Origin: Lysobacterales bacterium
GTDB taxonomy: Bacteria > Pseudomonadota > Gammaproteobacteria > Xanthomonadales > Ahniellaceae
Reading direction: 5' to 3'
NCBI GenBank assembly: GCA_016721845.1
Contig: JADKHK010000013.1
Location: forward strand, 2,090,501-2,154,500
DNA: 64,000 nt
The notes under the pieces were generated by a model. The model searched no databases. It had not been told where the DNA came from and saw only the letters and a program-made list of their open reading frames with translations. The position numbers and the translations under genes are program-made. Positions 37,575-46,319 of the stretch are shown piece by piece; positions within the stretch are counted from its first letter, which is position 1, and every line of letters starts with the position of its first letter.

Positions 37575-38803
37575 GGGCGCGCATCGCGTGGCGGTGCGGC
37601 ATGCGCGATCCAGACCAGCAGCAGCCAGAAATAGAGGTTCGACCAGAAGCTCGAATAGAACGCGAAGTGGGTGTTGAGCGGGAACAGCATCGCCAGCAGG
37701 GCAATGCTGTACGGCGCGGCGGCGTGGCGGCATTCGCGCGACCAGCATCGCCAGTGTCGCCACAACAGGCCCAGCAATGCGATCCAGCAGGCCAGTCCGA
37801 ATGCGCCGGTTTCCGAGGCGACTTCGAGCAGCCACTGGTGCGCGTGGAACGCGCCTTGTCCGGGGTTCATCGCCAGCCACTGGTCGTCCGCCGCGGCATG
37901 GGCGATGTAGTCGTAGCGGAAGGCGCGCACGCCGACACCGTTGAACGGATGCGCAAGACTCATGTCGAGCGCGGTCTCCCAGATCGATGCGCGGTACGCG
38001 AGCGCGTTCTCCAGACCGGCGCGGGTCCCGTCGAAGACGGCCAGCGTGCGATCGACGCGCGCCGCGAAGCGGTCCGACAGCGCATAGGTCACGCTGCCGG
38101 CCGCGGCACCCACGAGACTGGCGACGAGCAAGCCCATTGCGAAGCGTCGCGGTGTCTGCGCGATACGCCAGAGCAAGGCCAGCGTCACGACCGCGAAACT
38201 GATCCAGCCGCCGCGCGCACCCGCCAGCAGCACCGCGATCGCCGCGAGCAGCCACACGAGGGCGGCGACCCGGCGACCGTAGCGATCGAGCGCGACCAGC
38301 ACCGGCAACGGCGACAGCACCGCCAGCACCGGACCGAGCTTGAGATTGTCATCCCCGAAGATGCCGCTGACGCGATCGGTTTCGAGTGCGCCGCCGAAAC
38401 CGACGCCGAATGTCGATTGCAGCAAGGCATCGAGGATCCAGAACGCCAACAGCAAGGCGCTCCACCAGACCAGCTGGCGGCGCACCGGCGTGGTCGCGAG
38501 GGCGTCGACCGTGAACATCGCGAACGGGACGTAGCGCAGGTCGGTCGCGACCTCCATCCAGCTCTTGTCGCGCGCGATGCTGTCGAACGCCGAGACGAAT
38601 TCGGGCAGCCAGTACGCGGTGACCGCGAGCAGGGCCAACCGATAGCGCGGCGCGAGGATGCGACGCGGCTCGCGCGCCCAAGCCGCGAGCGCATACAGCG
38701 CGCCGATCAGAATGGGAATTTCCGACGCGCGCCCGAACGGCAGCAGGAACAGCACCGACCACAGGCACAACGCAGCAGCGAGTTGACGACGTCCGGGATT
38801 CAT
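37571..38803 (-). CDS. O-antigen ligase/polymerase family membrane protein (WaaL/Wzy-like)
   Basis: A 410-residue protein with about 11-12 membrane helices. The Wzy_C-type periplasmic loop carries the family landmark AHPFNGVGVRAFRYDY followed by a His in FHAHQWLLEVASETG, a segment typical of O-antigen ligases. Such proteins join O-polysaccharide to lipid A-core or polymerise it in the periplasm. Sequence alone does not separate ligase from polymerase. It is flanked by, and translationally coupled to, two glycosyltransferase genes. Confidence 0.85.
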   Translation of the reverse strand: MNPGRRQLAAALCLWSVLFLLPFGRASEIPILIGALYALAAWAREPRRILAPRYRLALLAVTAYWLPEFVSAFDSIARDKSWMEVATDLRYVPFAMFTVDALATTPVRRQLVWWSALLLAFWILDALLQSTFGVGFGGALETDRVSGIFGDDNLKLGPVLAVLSPLPVLVALDRYGRRVAALVWLLAAIAVLLAGARGGWISFAVVTLALLWRIAQTPRRFAMGLLVASLVGAAAGSVTYALSDRFAARVDRTLAVFDGTRAGLENALAYRASIWETALDMSLAHPFNGVGVRAFRYDYIAHAAADDQWLAMNPGQGAFHAHQWLLEVASETGAFGLACWIALLGLLWRHWRCWSRECRHAAAPYSIALLAMLFPLNTHFAFYSSFWSNLYFWLLLVWIAHAAPPRDARP

Positions 38804-39927
38804 CGACGCGGCGCTTCCTGCAATTCTCGATAGACCGCGAGGGTCGCGGCCTGCATCTGCTGCAGGCGATATCGATCGAATGCGGCGGGCCGTTCGCCAC
38901 CGCTGATGAGCGCGCGCGCACGTTGTGCCAGCGCATTGCGATCACCCACGACCACGGCACCTTGCGGAAACAGGTCGCGCAACTGCTCGCCGACACCGGC
39001 GAGGTCGAAGCCCAGCACCGGCACCCCCAGGTTCAGCGCCTCGACCACGGTGCGACCGAAGGCTTCCGGTTTCGGCGACAACTGCAGGACCAGCGCGCTC
39101 GCCGCCATCACGTCGCGCACATCGCGCCGCGGCGACGTCATCACCACCGCGTCGGCGACCCCCTGGCGCTGCGCCTGGCTCCGCAATTCGTCGACATAGT
39201 GCTCGCGACCGGGTTCGCGCACGCCGAGCAGGATCAGCCGCGTCTCGACACCGGACTCGCGCAGGTCGGCGACCAGCCGGATCGCGTGTCCCTGGCCCTT
39301 CATGCGGGTGCCGCGTCCTGCCAGGCACAGCCATGGCGCCGGCCCGGACAGGCCAGGATGCTCGGCGACGAAGCGTTTGCGCCAATCGCCGTCGGGACGA
39401 TGGCCATGCGGAAACTCGACCGGATCGACCGCGCGCGGAATCACGCGCAGACGGGCCGGATCGGTCTTCGGATAATGCTTGAGGATGTGCTCGCGCACTG
39501 TCTGCGACACGCAAATCACGCGCTCGCCGCGCGCCATGACGCTGGAATAGAGATTCACCGAATTCAGTCCGTGCATGGTGGTGACGAAACGCGGTCGCGT
39601 CGCGCGATCCATGCCGCGCCAGGCCAGCAGGGTCAGCCAGGCGGGCAGCCGCGAGCGGGCATGCACGATGTCGGCGCCGAGCTCGACGAATCGGCGCCGA
39701 AGCTTCGGCACCAGCCACAGACTCGCGATCGACTTGCGACCGATGTCGAGTTCGATGTGCTCACTGCCACCTGCGACCAGCGGCTCGACCAGCCGGCCCC
39801 CGGCCGAGATCACCACCGAGCGGTGCCCGTCGGCGACCAGCGCCCGCGCGATTTCCAGCGTGCCGCGCTCGACGCCACCGGCTTCCAGCGCCGGCAGCAA
39901 CTGCACCACGGTCAGGGGCCGCGACAT
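38800..39927 (-). CDS. Family 4 glycosyltransferase
   Basis: The 375-residue GT-B enzyme begins TVVQLLPALEAGGVERGTLE, the acceptor-side Gly-rich motif of GT4. The C-terminal domain shows GRGTRMKGQGHAIRLV (the nucleotide-sugar loop with Arg and Lys) and PEAFGRTVVEALNLGVPVLG, the catalytic EX7E. Probably adds a sugar to LPS core or O-unit on the cytoplasmic face, since an O-antigen ligase gene follows with an ATGA overlap. Sugar and linkage cannot be predicted. Confidence 0.88.
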   Translation of the reverse strand: MSRPLTVVQLLPALEAGGVERGTLEIARALVADGHRSVVISAGGRLVEPLVAGGSEHIELDIGRKSIASLWLVPKLRRRFVELGADIVHARSRLPAWLTLLAWRGMDRATRPRFVTTMHGLNSVNLYSSVMARGERVICVSQTVREHILKHYPKTDPARLRVIPRAVDPVEFPHGHRPDGDWRKRFVAEHPGLSGPAPWLCLAGRGTRMKGQGHAIRLVADLRESGVETRLILLGVREPGREHYVDELRSQAQRQGVADAVVMTSPRRDVRDVMAASALVLQLSPKPEAFGRTVVEALNLGVPVLGFDLAGVGEQLRDLFPQGAVVVGDRNALAQRARALISGGERPAAFDRYRLQQMQAATLAVYRELQEAPRR

Positions 39928-39943
39928 CGGTCGCGCCTCGGAA

Positions 39944-40135
39944 TCAGTCGAGCAACTGGTAGACCGCGCCGCAATACATGCAGCGCGCTTCCTTCTGCTC
40001 TTCGAGCGGCAGGTAGACGCGCGGATGCGAATTCCACAACGCCATGTCCGGGCTCGGGCAGGACACCGGCAGGTCGGCGCGCTTCACCTGATAGACGCGT
40101 TCGGTGTTGGCGGGTTTCGTGGCGTTCGCGGACAT
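39944..40135 (-). CDS. Small zinc-finger protein (zf-CHCC, NDUFS6-like)
   Basis: The 63-residue protein carries a CHCC zinc site: Cys in VSCPSPDMALWNSHP, the His of that segment, and the pair in ARCMYCGAVYQL. This is the zf-CHCC domain, related to mitochondrial complex I subunit NDUFS6. Bacterial members are conserved small proteins next to LPS or unrelated housekeeping genes; their task is unknown. It lies 16 bp upstream of the GT4 gene and probably shares its transcript. Confidence 0.85.
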   Translation of the reverse strand: MSANATKPANTERVYQVKRADLPVSCPSPDMALWNSHPRVYLPLEEQKEARCMYCGAVYQLLD

Positions 40136-40204
40136 GGGCGCACCTTCGGGATCAGGCGCGCATTGTAGGCGCGCGGTGCAGCGCGCGCGAGCGGTACGCC
40201 GCCC

Positions 40205-40714
40205 TCAGTCCCACCAGACGCGCAGGGTGCGGTCGAAGATCGGGTCGACACTGAACTCGTCGGCCTGCAGTTCGTCGACGAAGACCTTGCGCAGTTCGTC
40301 GACCATCTTCGCGTGCGCCTTGGCGTCGATGCGTTCGCCGCGGTCGCCATCGGGCGAGTGTTCGCGCTGGCTCGTCCAGTACGGCAGCGCGATGAGCAGC
40401 ACCGGCGACTGATCGCGGCCAAACCGATAGTGATCAATGCGTCCCTTGAAGCGTCCGAGTGCGGCCGCAACCTTGGCGCCATCGTAAGCGTTGTATTGAT
40501 CGACGAGGGCGACGACGGCCTGCGCCGTATCGGTATCCAGTTCGTCCGTCAGGAAATTCAGCGAACGGAACTCGGCCTGGACCTGATCGCCATAACCCAG
40601 CTTGACGAAGGCGATGGCATCGTCCCTCAGCGTGCCTGCGTTCACGGGCGAACCCAGCATCGCCACACCCAGGCCGACCAGCACGCATTGCCGCATCCGG
40701 GCGGAGAAAATCAT
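40205..40714 (-). CDS. Exported protein of unknown function
   Basis: I use the ATG at 40714 (MIFSARMRQCVLVGLGVAML), which gives a signal peptide cut near VNAG and 169 residues; codon 7 is a second possible start. The mature part is about 145 residues, mostly helical in appearance (AIAFVKLGYGDQVQAEF, AQAVVALVDQYNAYDG) with PVLLIALPYWTSQRE and a C-terminal RTLRVWWD. No cysteine remains after cleavage. I recognise no family. The neighbouring gene upstream also encodes an exported protein, and a hairpin lies between them. Confidence 0.65.
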   Translation of the reverse strand: MIFSARMRQCVLVGLGVAMLGSPVNAGTLRDDAIAFVKLGYGDQVQAEFRSLNFLTDELDTDTAQAVVALVDQYNAYDGAKVAAALGRFKGRIDHYRFGRDQSPVLLIALPYWTSQREHSPDGDRGERIDAKAHAKMVDELRKVFVDELQADEFSVDPIFDRTLRVWWD

Positions 40715-40742
40715 GGGTGCACATCCGTTCGGAGTCGGGAAA

Positions 40743-40764
40743 GGAGGCGCATGGTGGCGCCTCC
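40743..40764 (-). terminator. Hairpin between two exported-protein genes, possible weak terminator
   Basis: GGAGGCGC and GCGCCTCC form a perfect 8-bp stem around a 6-base loop, 11 bases after the stop of the 40776-41174 gene. On the minus strand only three T residues follow, so termination would be partial. Confidence 0.4.
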
Positions 40765-40775
40765 GGGTCCCGGAC

Positions 40776-41174
40776 TCAACGACCCCAGACCTCGACGCGG
40801 GCCTGGTCCAGCGACAGTTCGGTGTCGCCGATGAGGCCAATGGCCCTGACGCAACGTTCGCCACCGCGCAGGTCGATCCAGCGCGAATGACTGCCCTGGC
40901 CGATGCGATCCTTGACCGGCAAGTAGTCGACGCCACCCTTGGCGTAGCGCACCCACAGCTTCTCGATTTCGACCTGACCGCGTTCGATGCGCAACTGCAC
41001 GGCGTTGATGCCGCGCCGGCATTTCTGGAAGCGGATCACGTCGGTGTCGTTCTCGACCTTGGTCAGGCGCGTGCTGCCGAGCAGGCGTTCGGCATCGGCG
41101 CGACTCGCGGACGGCACCAGCGAGGCCGTCACGAACACGGCGGCGGCGAGCAGCGTGGACAACGTCAGATTCAT
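40776..41174 (-). CDS. Exported DUF2541-like protein
   Basis: A 132-residue product with a Sec signal peptide (MNLTLSTLLAAAVFVTASLV, cut near SRA-DA) and a single beta-sandwich-like domain. The run WVRYAKGGVDYLPVKDR, then GQGSHSRWIDLRGGERCVRAI, resembles the DUF2541 family of small exported proteins. Two cysteines (FQKCRRG, GERCVRA) could pair. The start ATG at 41174 follows a long hairpin that covers its likely ribosome binding site. Confidence 0.7.
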   Translation of the reverse strand: MNLTLSTLLAAAVFVTASLVPSASRADAERLLGSTRLTKVENDTDVIRFQKCRRGINAVQLRIERGQVEIEKLWVRYAKGGVDYLPVKDRIGQGSHSRWIDLRGGERCVRAIGLIGDTELSLDQARVEVWGR

Positions 41175-41180
41175 GGAGGA

Positions 41181-41215
41181 CTCCCGATCCCGACCCCCAT
41201 CGGGTCGGTCGGGAG
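41181..41215 (-). promoter_or_regulatory. Long stem-loop covering the ribosome binding site of the DUF2541-like gene
   Basis: On the minus strand CTCCCGA plus CCGACCC pairs with GGGTCGG and TCGGGAG, two 7-bp stems separated by a 2-base bulge, with a loop of about 5 bases. The GGGAG in the last arm is the best Shine-Dalgarno for the ATG 6 bases further on, so the stem would hide it. Confidence 0.5.
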
Positions 41216-41254
41216 CCTACAACGCGTGAACGGCGGACCGGTTGACCGACCCGG

Positions 41255-41953
41255 TCAGGGCAGATCGAACAGCAGGAACTCGGCGTCGTTCGCGGCTTCG
41301 ATGCGCAGCCCGGTTTCACCTTCGATCGCGGCACCGTCACCCGCGAACAGGCGCTGGCCGTTCACCGTGACCTCGCCGCGCGCCACCTGCACCCAGCCGC
41401 GGCGGCTCGGCGCGAACGCGTGTTCGACCACATCGCCCGCCGCCAGCACGCTGCCGAACAGATCCGCGTTCTGACGCATCGTCAGCGCGCCGTCACGGCC
41501 ATCGCCGCTGGCCAGCAGGCGCAGGCGCCCGCGCCGCGCATCGGCATCGAAATGCTTCTGCTCGTAGCCGGGCGCGATGTTCAGCTGGTCGGGCTGGATC
41601 CAGATCTGCAGAAAATGCACAGGTTCCATTTTCGAGGCGTTGAACTCGCTGTGCTGGATGCCGCTGCCGGCGCTCATGCGCTGCACGTCCCCGGGTCGGA
41701 TCACCGAACCGGTACCGAGGCTGTCGCGATGTTCCAGCGCCCCGCCGAGCACGACGCTGATGATTTCCATGTTGGCGTGGCCGTGCGTCGGGAAGCCGCC
41801 GCCCGGTGCCACGCGGTCCTCGTTGATCACCCGCAACGGACCGAACCCCATGTGCGCCGGGTCGTAGTAGTGACCGAACGAAAAGGTGTGGCGACTGTCG
41901 AGCCAGCCGAAATTCGCGATGCCGCGGTCGCGGGACTTGCGCAGGGTGATCAT
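41255..41953 (-). CDS. Pirin-family bicupin (YhhW-like)
   Basis: A 232-residue bicupin. The N-terminal cupin has the metal-binding pattern in HTFSFGHYYDPAHMGFGPLRVINED, GGGFPTHGHANMEII and the Glu/His further on in GIQHSEFN, as in YhhW-type pirins, some of which have quercetin 2,3-dioxygenase activity. The C-terminal cupin lacks these ligands. Cytoplasmic. Monocistronic or grouped with the downstream exported genes; 52 bp separate it from yceI. Confidence 0.9.
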   Translation of the reverse strand: MITLRKSRDRGIANFGWLDSRHTFSFGHYYDPAHMGFGPLRVINEDRVAPGGGFPTHGHANMEIISVVLGGALEHRDSLGTGSVIRPGDVQRMSAGSGIQHSEFNASKMEPVHFLQIWIQPDQLNIAPGYEQKHFDADARRGRLRLLASGDGRDGALTMRQNADLFGSVLAAGDVVEHAFAPSRRGWVQVARGEVTVNGQRLFAGDGAAIEGETGLRIEAANDAEFLLFDLP

Positions 41954-42005
41954 GGATTCCTCGTCAGGTACGGCGCGACCGCTTCGGATCGCGCCGCAGG
42001 TGGAT

Positions 42006-42608
42006 TTACGACTTTGCAGCTTCGGCGGCCGCCGGTGCGGCCTGGATGGTTTCGCTATCGATGCGGATCTTCACCACGTCGCCGATGTTCGGAATGCCGT
42101 AATTCATGCCGAAATCGCTGCGCTTGATCGTGCCTTCGGCATGGAAACCGATGGCCGGGCGCTTCGCGAACGGATGCGCAGCGACCTTCTTCATGGTCAC
42201 GTCCAGCGTGACCGGCTTGGTCACGCCGAGCAGGGTCAGGTCGCCGGTCACGGTCAGGCCATTGTCGCCCTTGGCTTCGACCTTGGTGCTCTTGAAGGTC
42301 AGCTTGGGCTGATTCGTGGCATCGAAGAAGTCCTTGGTCTTGAGGTGCTCGTTGAGCTTGTCGACATCCATGTCGATGCTGGCGGCATCGATCGACACGT
42401 TGACGCTGGACTTGCTGATATCGGCATTGTCGATCAGCAATTCGCCGTCGAAGGCGCGGAACTCGCCCTGCATTTCCGACAGGCCCATGTGCTCGACGAA
42501 ATAGAGGATGCTGGTGTGCGCCTTGTCGAAGTCGTAGCGGTCGGCGGCGGCGAGCGGGGCCGAAGCGAATACGGCGGCGGCAATCAGGGTGGCAAGGGTC
42601 TTCTTCAT
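42006..42608 (-). CDS. YceI-family periplasmic lipid-binding protein
   Basis: The 200-residue product has a signal peptide (MKKTLATLIAAAVFASAPLA) and a YceI beta-barrel: YDFDKAHTSILYFVEHMGLS, TVTGDLTLLGVTKPVTLDV and RSDFGMNYGIPNIGD. YceI proteins bind a polyprenyl-like lipid in a hydrophobic tunnel; physiological roles vary. Start at 42608 with AGCCTCACC-type weak RBS on the minus strand. It follows the nitroreductase gene by 28 bp, so both are probably cotranscribed. Confidence 0.92.
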   Translation of the reverse strand: MKKTLATLIAAAVFASAPLAAADRYDFDKAHTSILYFVEHMGLSEMQGEFRAFDGELLIDNADISKSSVNVSIDAASIDMDVDKLNEHLKTKDFFDATNQPKLTFKSTKVEAKGDNGLTVTGDLTLLGVTKPVTLDVTMKKVAAHPFAKRPAIGFHAEGTIKRSDFGMNYGIPNIGDVVKIRIDSETIQAAPAAAEAAKS

Positions 42609-42636
42609 GGTGAGGCTCCGTGTGGGGTGCGTGGGG

Positions 42637-43242
42637 TCAAACGATCGTGCAGGCATCGGCAAAGGCGAGTCGCGGGCTGCGCGGATGCAGGGTGTCGCGA
42701 CGGCCATAGCCGAGGTTGATCAGGAAACTGGACTTGATGGCAGTGCCGGCGAAGAACTCGGCGTCGACCTGGGCGGCATCGAAGCCACCCATCGGACCGC
42801 AGTCGAGACCGAGTGTGCGCGCCGCGATGATCAGATAGGCCCCCTGCAGCGAACTGTTGCGCAGCGCGCCCGGGAACAGTGCCGCCTCGCTCTTGCCGGC
42901 GAACCAGCTGCGCGCATCGGTATGCGGAAACAGGTAGGGCAGCTTCTCGTAGAACGCGAGATCAGTACCGATGATCGCGGTCACCGGTGCCGACATGGTC
43001 TTGTCGACATTGCCGGCGTCGAGCGCAGGCTTGAGCCGGGCCTTGGCCTCGGGTGTGCGCACGAACACGACCCGCGCCGGCGACGAGTTCGCCGCGGTCG
43101 GGCCCATGCGCGCGAGGTTCCAGATCTGTTCGAGCTGGGCATCCGACACGGCGCGGTCCTGCCAGGGATTCGGATTGCTGGCGAAGGTGCGCGCCTCCAG
43201 GAAGATCTGGTTCAAGGCATCCTGCGACAAGGGCTGATTCAT
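42637..43242 (-). CDS. Nitroreductase-family protein (RutE/HadB-like)
   Basis: The 201-residue flavoenzyme starts MNQPLSQDALNQIFLEARTF and has ARMGPTAANSSPARVVFV, ALRNSSLQGAYLIIAARTLGL and GLDCGPMGGFDAAQVD. These motifs match the malonic semialdehyde reductase/RutE-HadB group of FMN-dependent nitroreductases. No other rut genes are present, so a role in pyrimidine breakdown is not supported; it may reduce quinones or aldehydes. The longer in-frame reading to 43935 is antisense to the ELM1 gene and is not used. Confidence 0.88.
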   Translation of the reverse strand: MNQPLSQDALNQIFLEARTFASNPNPWQDRAVSDAQLEQIWNLARMGPTAANSSPARVVFVRTPEAKARLKPALDAGNVDKTMSAPVTAIIGTDLAFYEKLPYLFPHTDARSWFAGKSEAALFPGALRNSSLQGAYLIIAARTLGLDCGPMGGFDAAQVDAEFFAGTAIKSSFLINLGYGRRDTLHPRSPRLAFADACTIV

Positions 43243-43374
43243 GGTCGACTCCGTGCTGTGGCGATGACACAGAGTCGGGGCAGCCCGGTTTTTGTGCAAG
43301 GCACCACGACGCAATCGCGTCTTGCAGCCCTGCAAGGCTTTGCGGCGCGGCTGCGGCGGGCTAGGCTCGGACGG

Positions 43375-44334
43375 ATGACTTCGCACCGTTTCGCCACCGT
43401 GCTCTCCCTGAGCGACCACACCGCCGGCAATCGACGCCAGGCGACGGCGCTCGCGCAGGCCCTGCGCGCCGATGCGCATCACGCCGAGGTGGCATTCCCG
43501 CATCTGGCGCGCTGGCTGGCGCCGTACCTGCCGGAACGGGCGTTCCACGCGCTGCCGACCCACGCGCGCGACGCCGAGGGTCCGTTGCTCGCGATCGGCT
43601 GCGGTCGCCAGGCCGCACTGGCCTTGCGTGCGCTCAAGCGGGCGCGCGGCCGCGATGTGTTCACGCTGCAGATCCTCGATCCGCGCTGCAAGCTCGACGA
43701 TTTCGACTTGCTGGTGGTGCCCGAACACGATGGCCTGGCCGGCCCGAAGGTATTGCGCACGCTCGGCGCCCTGCATCCGGTCGACGAGCGCTGGCTGTCC
43801 CAGGCGCGCGAGAACTTCCGCGATTTCGCCGGCCGGCCGACGCCGTGGACCAGCGTGTTGATCGGTGGCCCGAACCGCGCCCAGAGCATCGACGCGCATT
43901 GGCTCGAACGCCTGTTCGACCAACTGGCCGGACAACGCCCGGACATCGGCACCCTGGCCGTCAGCGCGTCACGGCGCACGCCACCAAAGCTGCGCGAATT
44001 GATCCGCCGCCATGCGCTGAAACTCGACGCGATGGTCTGGCTGGACGAACGCGATGGACCGAATCCCTACCCGGCCCTGCTGGCCTATGCCAACCGCATC
44101 ATCGTCTCGCCGGACTCGGTGAACATGATCTCGGAGGCCATCGCGGTTGGCGTACCCGTGCACACCTTGCTGACGCAGCCGCTCAAGGGCAAGCTGCAGC
44201 GCTTCCACGCCGCGCTGCGCGAACGCGGCCTGCTGCACGATCTGGCTGCCCGCGGCTGGCCACGCCCGCCGCTGCGCGAACTGCCGGCCATCGTCGACGA
44301 AGTGCGCGCGCGCCTGACCCACACCCTGGCTTAG
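43375..44334 (+). CDS. ELM1/GtrOC1-family putative glycosyltransferase
   Basis: A 319-residue protein beginning ATVLSLSDHTAGNRRQATALA, with LLAIGCGRQAALALRAL, VLIGGPNRAQSID and SPDSVNMISEAIAVGVPV. This is the mitochondrial-fission-ELM1 family of GT-B-like proteins, whose bacterial members sit in LPS or envelope loci. The glycosyltransferase role is inferred from fold. The start at 43375 follows GGACGG; its end overlaps the converging MFS-acyltransferase gene by 4 bases. Confidence 0.85.
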   Translation: MTSHRFATVLSLSDHTAGNRRQATALAQALRADAHHAEVAFPHLARWLAPYLPERAFHALPTHARDAEGPLLAIGCGRQAALALRALKRARGRDVFTLQILDPRCKLDDFDLLVVPEHDGLAGPKVLRTLGALHPVDERWLSQARENFRDFAGRPTPWTSVLIGGPNRAQSIDAHWLERLFDQLAGQRPDIGTLAVSASRRTPPKLRELIRRHALKLDAMVWLDERDGPNPYPALLAYANRIIVSPDSVNMISEAIAVGVPVHTLLTQPLKGKLQRFHAALRERGLLHDLAARGWPRPPLRELPAIVDEVRARLTHTLA

Positions 44335-46220
44335 GCCCAATCCCCGCGCAACGCGCGCACCCTGGCCTCCAGTGCCGCGGCACTGGCCTGTGCGGGCGCG
44401 ACCGGGTCGCCGACGACCAGCGCGATATGCGACCAGAAACGGCGCGGCAGGCGGGCGCGGCCGAGCGCGGTGTCCTTGCGCGAGAACAGCGAACCCCAAA
44501 GACCGCGCAGCGCGATCGGCACCACCGGCACCTGGCGTGCGGCGAGAATGCGTTCGATGCCCGGGCGGAACGGCAACATCTCGCCGGTCCGCGTGATCGC
44601 GCCCTCCGGAAAGATGCCGACCACCTCGCCCGCCGCGAGCGCGCGATCGACTTCGGCATAGGCGCGTTCCAGCAATTGCGGATCGACCTTGGCCGAAGCG
44701 ATCGGGATGGCTTTCGCGGTGCGGAAAATAAAGCTCAGCACCGGAATCCTGAAGATGCCGTGGTCCATCACGAAACGGATCGGCCGGCGCACGCTGCCAC
44801 CGATGATCAAGGCGTCGACGAAACTGACGTGGTTGGCGACGACCACGCACGCGCCTTCGTCCGGCACCTTGTCGAGCCCCTCCACCTTCAACCGGTACAG
44901 GGTGTTGACGATGATCCAGACCAGGAAGCGCATCAGGAATTCGGGCACCAGGGTAAAGATGTACAGCGCGACGATCGCGTTCAGGACCGCCGTCGTGAGC
45001 AGCAATTGCGGGATCGAGAGCTTGAAGACATTGAGCAGCACCACCGCGACCACCGCGGCCGTGACCATGAACAACGCGTTGAGGATGTTGTTCGCTGCAA
45101 TGATGCGCGACCGCCGTTTCGGGTCGGAGCGGCTTTGCACCAGCGCGAACAGCGGCACGATGAAGAAGCCGCTGAAGATGGCCATGCCGACCAGGTCGAT
45201 CAGCACGCGCCACGCACCCGGCTGGGCCAGGAACGCGCGAATCGCGAGGTTCTGCTCGCCGACCGGATTCGGCCAGGCGAAAAACAGGTCGGCCCCGAAC
45301 AGGGTCATGCCGATCGCGCCGAATGGCACCAGACCGATCTCGACCTTGTGCCCGGACAAGCGCTCGCACAGCATCGAACCGAGGCCGATGCCGATCGAGA
45401 ACAGCGCCAGCAGCATCGTGTAGACGCCGGGTGCGCCACCCAGCACCTGCTTGGCAAAGGTCGGCAGCTGCGTGAAATACATCGCGCCGAAGAACCAGAA
45501 CCAGGAAATGCCCAGACAGGACAGGAACACGGTGCGGTTCTCGCCCAGCAGTTTCAGCGTGCGCCAGGTTTCCTGCGGGATGTTCCAGTTGATCTTCAGT
45601 CCCGGATCGACCGGCGCCACTGCCGGCATCGCCCAGGCGGACGCCAGCCCGAGCAGGGCCAACCCGATCGCGACCCCGGATACCCAATACGGTCCGATCC
45701 CGGGAATCTGGATCAGCCCGGTGCCGAGCAGTGTGCCGAGCAGGATGGCGAGGAAGGTGGCCATCTCGATCAGGCCATTGCCACCGACCAGTTCCTTGTC
45801 GTCGAGCACCTGCGGCAGGATGCCGTACTTGAGCGGTCCGAACAGGGTCGAATGCAGGCCCATCATGAACAGCAAGGTCAGCAGCAGCGGAATATTGCCC
45901 TGGGTGAAGCCGACCGCTGCGACCACCATGATCGCGATTTCCAGCAGCTTCACCGCCTGCGCCAGCCGGGCCTTGTCGAACTTGTCGGACAACTGCCCGG
46001 CCGTGGCCGAGAACAGGAAGAACGGCAGGATGAACAGCGCTGCCGCGAGATTGGTGAGCGTGTGTTCCTCGGCATCGCTGAGTCCGGCCATCACGTAGGT
46101 GATGAGCACGATCAGCGCCTGCTTGAACACGTTGTCGTTGAATGCCCCCAACGCCTGGGTCAGGAAGAACGGCAGGAAGCGGCGTTCTTTCAGCAATGCG
46201 AACTGGTTCGGCGTACTCAT
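44331..46220 (-). CDS. MFS transporter fused to PlsC-like acyltransferase (LplT-Aas-like)
   Basis: This 629-residue fusion has an N-terminal MFS/LplT-like transporter (about 1-415, twelve helices, FNDNVFKQALIVLITYV start) and a C-terminal acyltransferase (about 425-620) with the HX4D motif in VVVANHVSFVDALII and FPEGAITRTGEM. LplT flips lysophospholipids inward and Aas reacylates them. Here transporter and acyltransferase are one chain, but the AMP-binding acyl-ACP synthetase domain of Aas is missing, so acyl donor supply must come from elsewhere. Likely role: retrieval and repair of lysophospholipids at the inner membrane. Confidence 0.9.
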   Translation of the reverse strand: MSTPNQFALLKERRFLPFFLTQALGAFNDNVFKQALIVLITYVMAGLSDAEEHTLTNLAAALFILPFFLFSATAGQLSDKFDKARLAQAVKLLEIAIMVVAAVGFTQGNIPLLLTLLFMMGLHSTLFGPLKYGILPQVLDDKELVGGNGLIEMATFLAILLGTLLGTGLIQIPGIGPYWVSGVAIGLALLGLASAWAMPAVAPVDPGLKINWNIPQETWRTLKLLGENRTVFLSCLGISWFWFFGAMYFTQLPTFAKQVLGGAPGVYTMLLALFSIGIGLGSMLCERLSGHKVEIGLVPFGAIGMTLFGADLFFAWPNPVGEQNLAIRAFLAQPGAWRVLIDLVGMAIFSGFFIVPLFALVQSRSDPKRRSRIIAANNILNALFMVTAAVVAVVLLNVFKLSIPQLLLTTAVLNAIVALYIFTLVPEFLMRFLVWIIVNTLYRLKVEGLDKVPDEGACVVVANHVSFVDALIIGGSVRRPIRFVMDHGIFRIPVLSFIFRTAKAIPIASAKVDPQLLERAYAEVDRALAAGEVVGIFPEGAITRTGEMLPFRPGIERILAARQVPVVPIALRGLWGSLFSRKDTALGRARLPRRFWSHIALVVGDPVAPAQASAAALEARVRALRGDWA

Positions 46221-46276
46221 GCAGGCTCCGGAATCTCACCCGGACGTTAGCAAACCCGACGCATGCATGGACATGC

Positions 46277-46305
46277 CGGGCGCGGAGTGTCGACTTCCGC
46301 GCCCG
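46277..46305 (-). terminator. Hairpin after the IPTL-CTERM gene, possible terminator
   Basis: CGGGCGCGGA and TCCGCGCCCG form a perfect 10-bp stem around a 9-base loop, 14 bases after the stop at 46320. No T-run follows on the minus strand, so it may act with Rho or only protect the transcript end. Confidence 0.45.
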
Positions 46306-46319
46306 ACAGCATCAACCGA

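Noticed and set aside
42637..43935. Extended nitroreductase reading of 432 codons
   Set aside because: The part upstream of 43242 is antisense to the ELM1-family gene and has no homology; the ATG at 43242 gives a normal family length.
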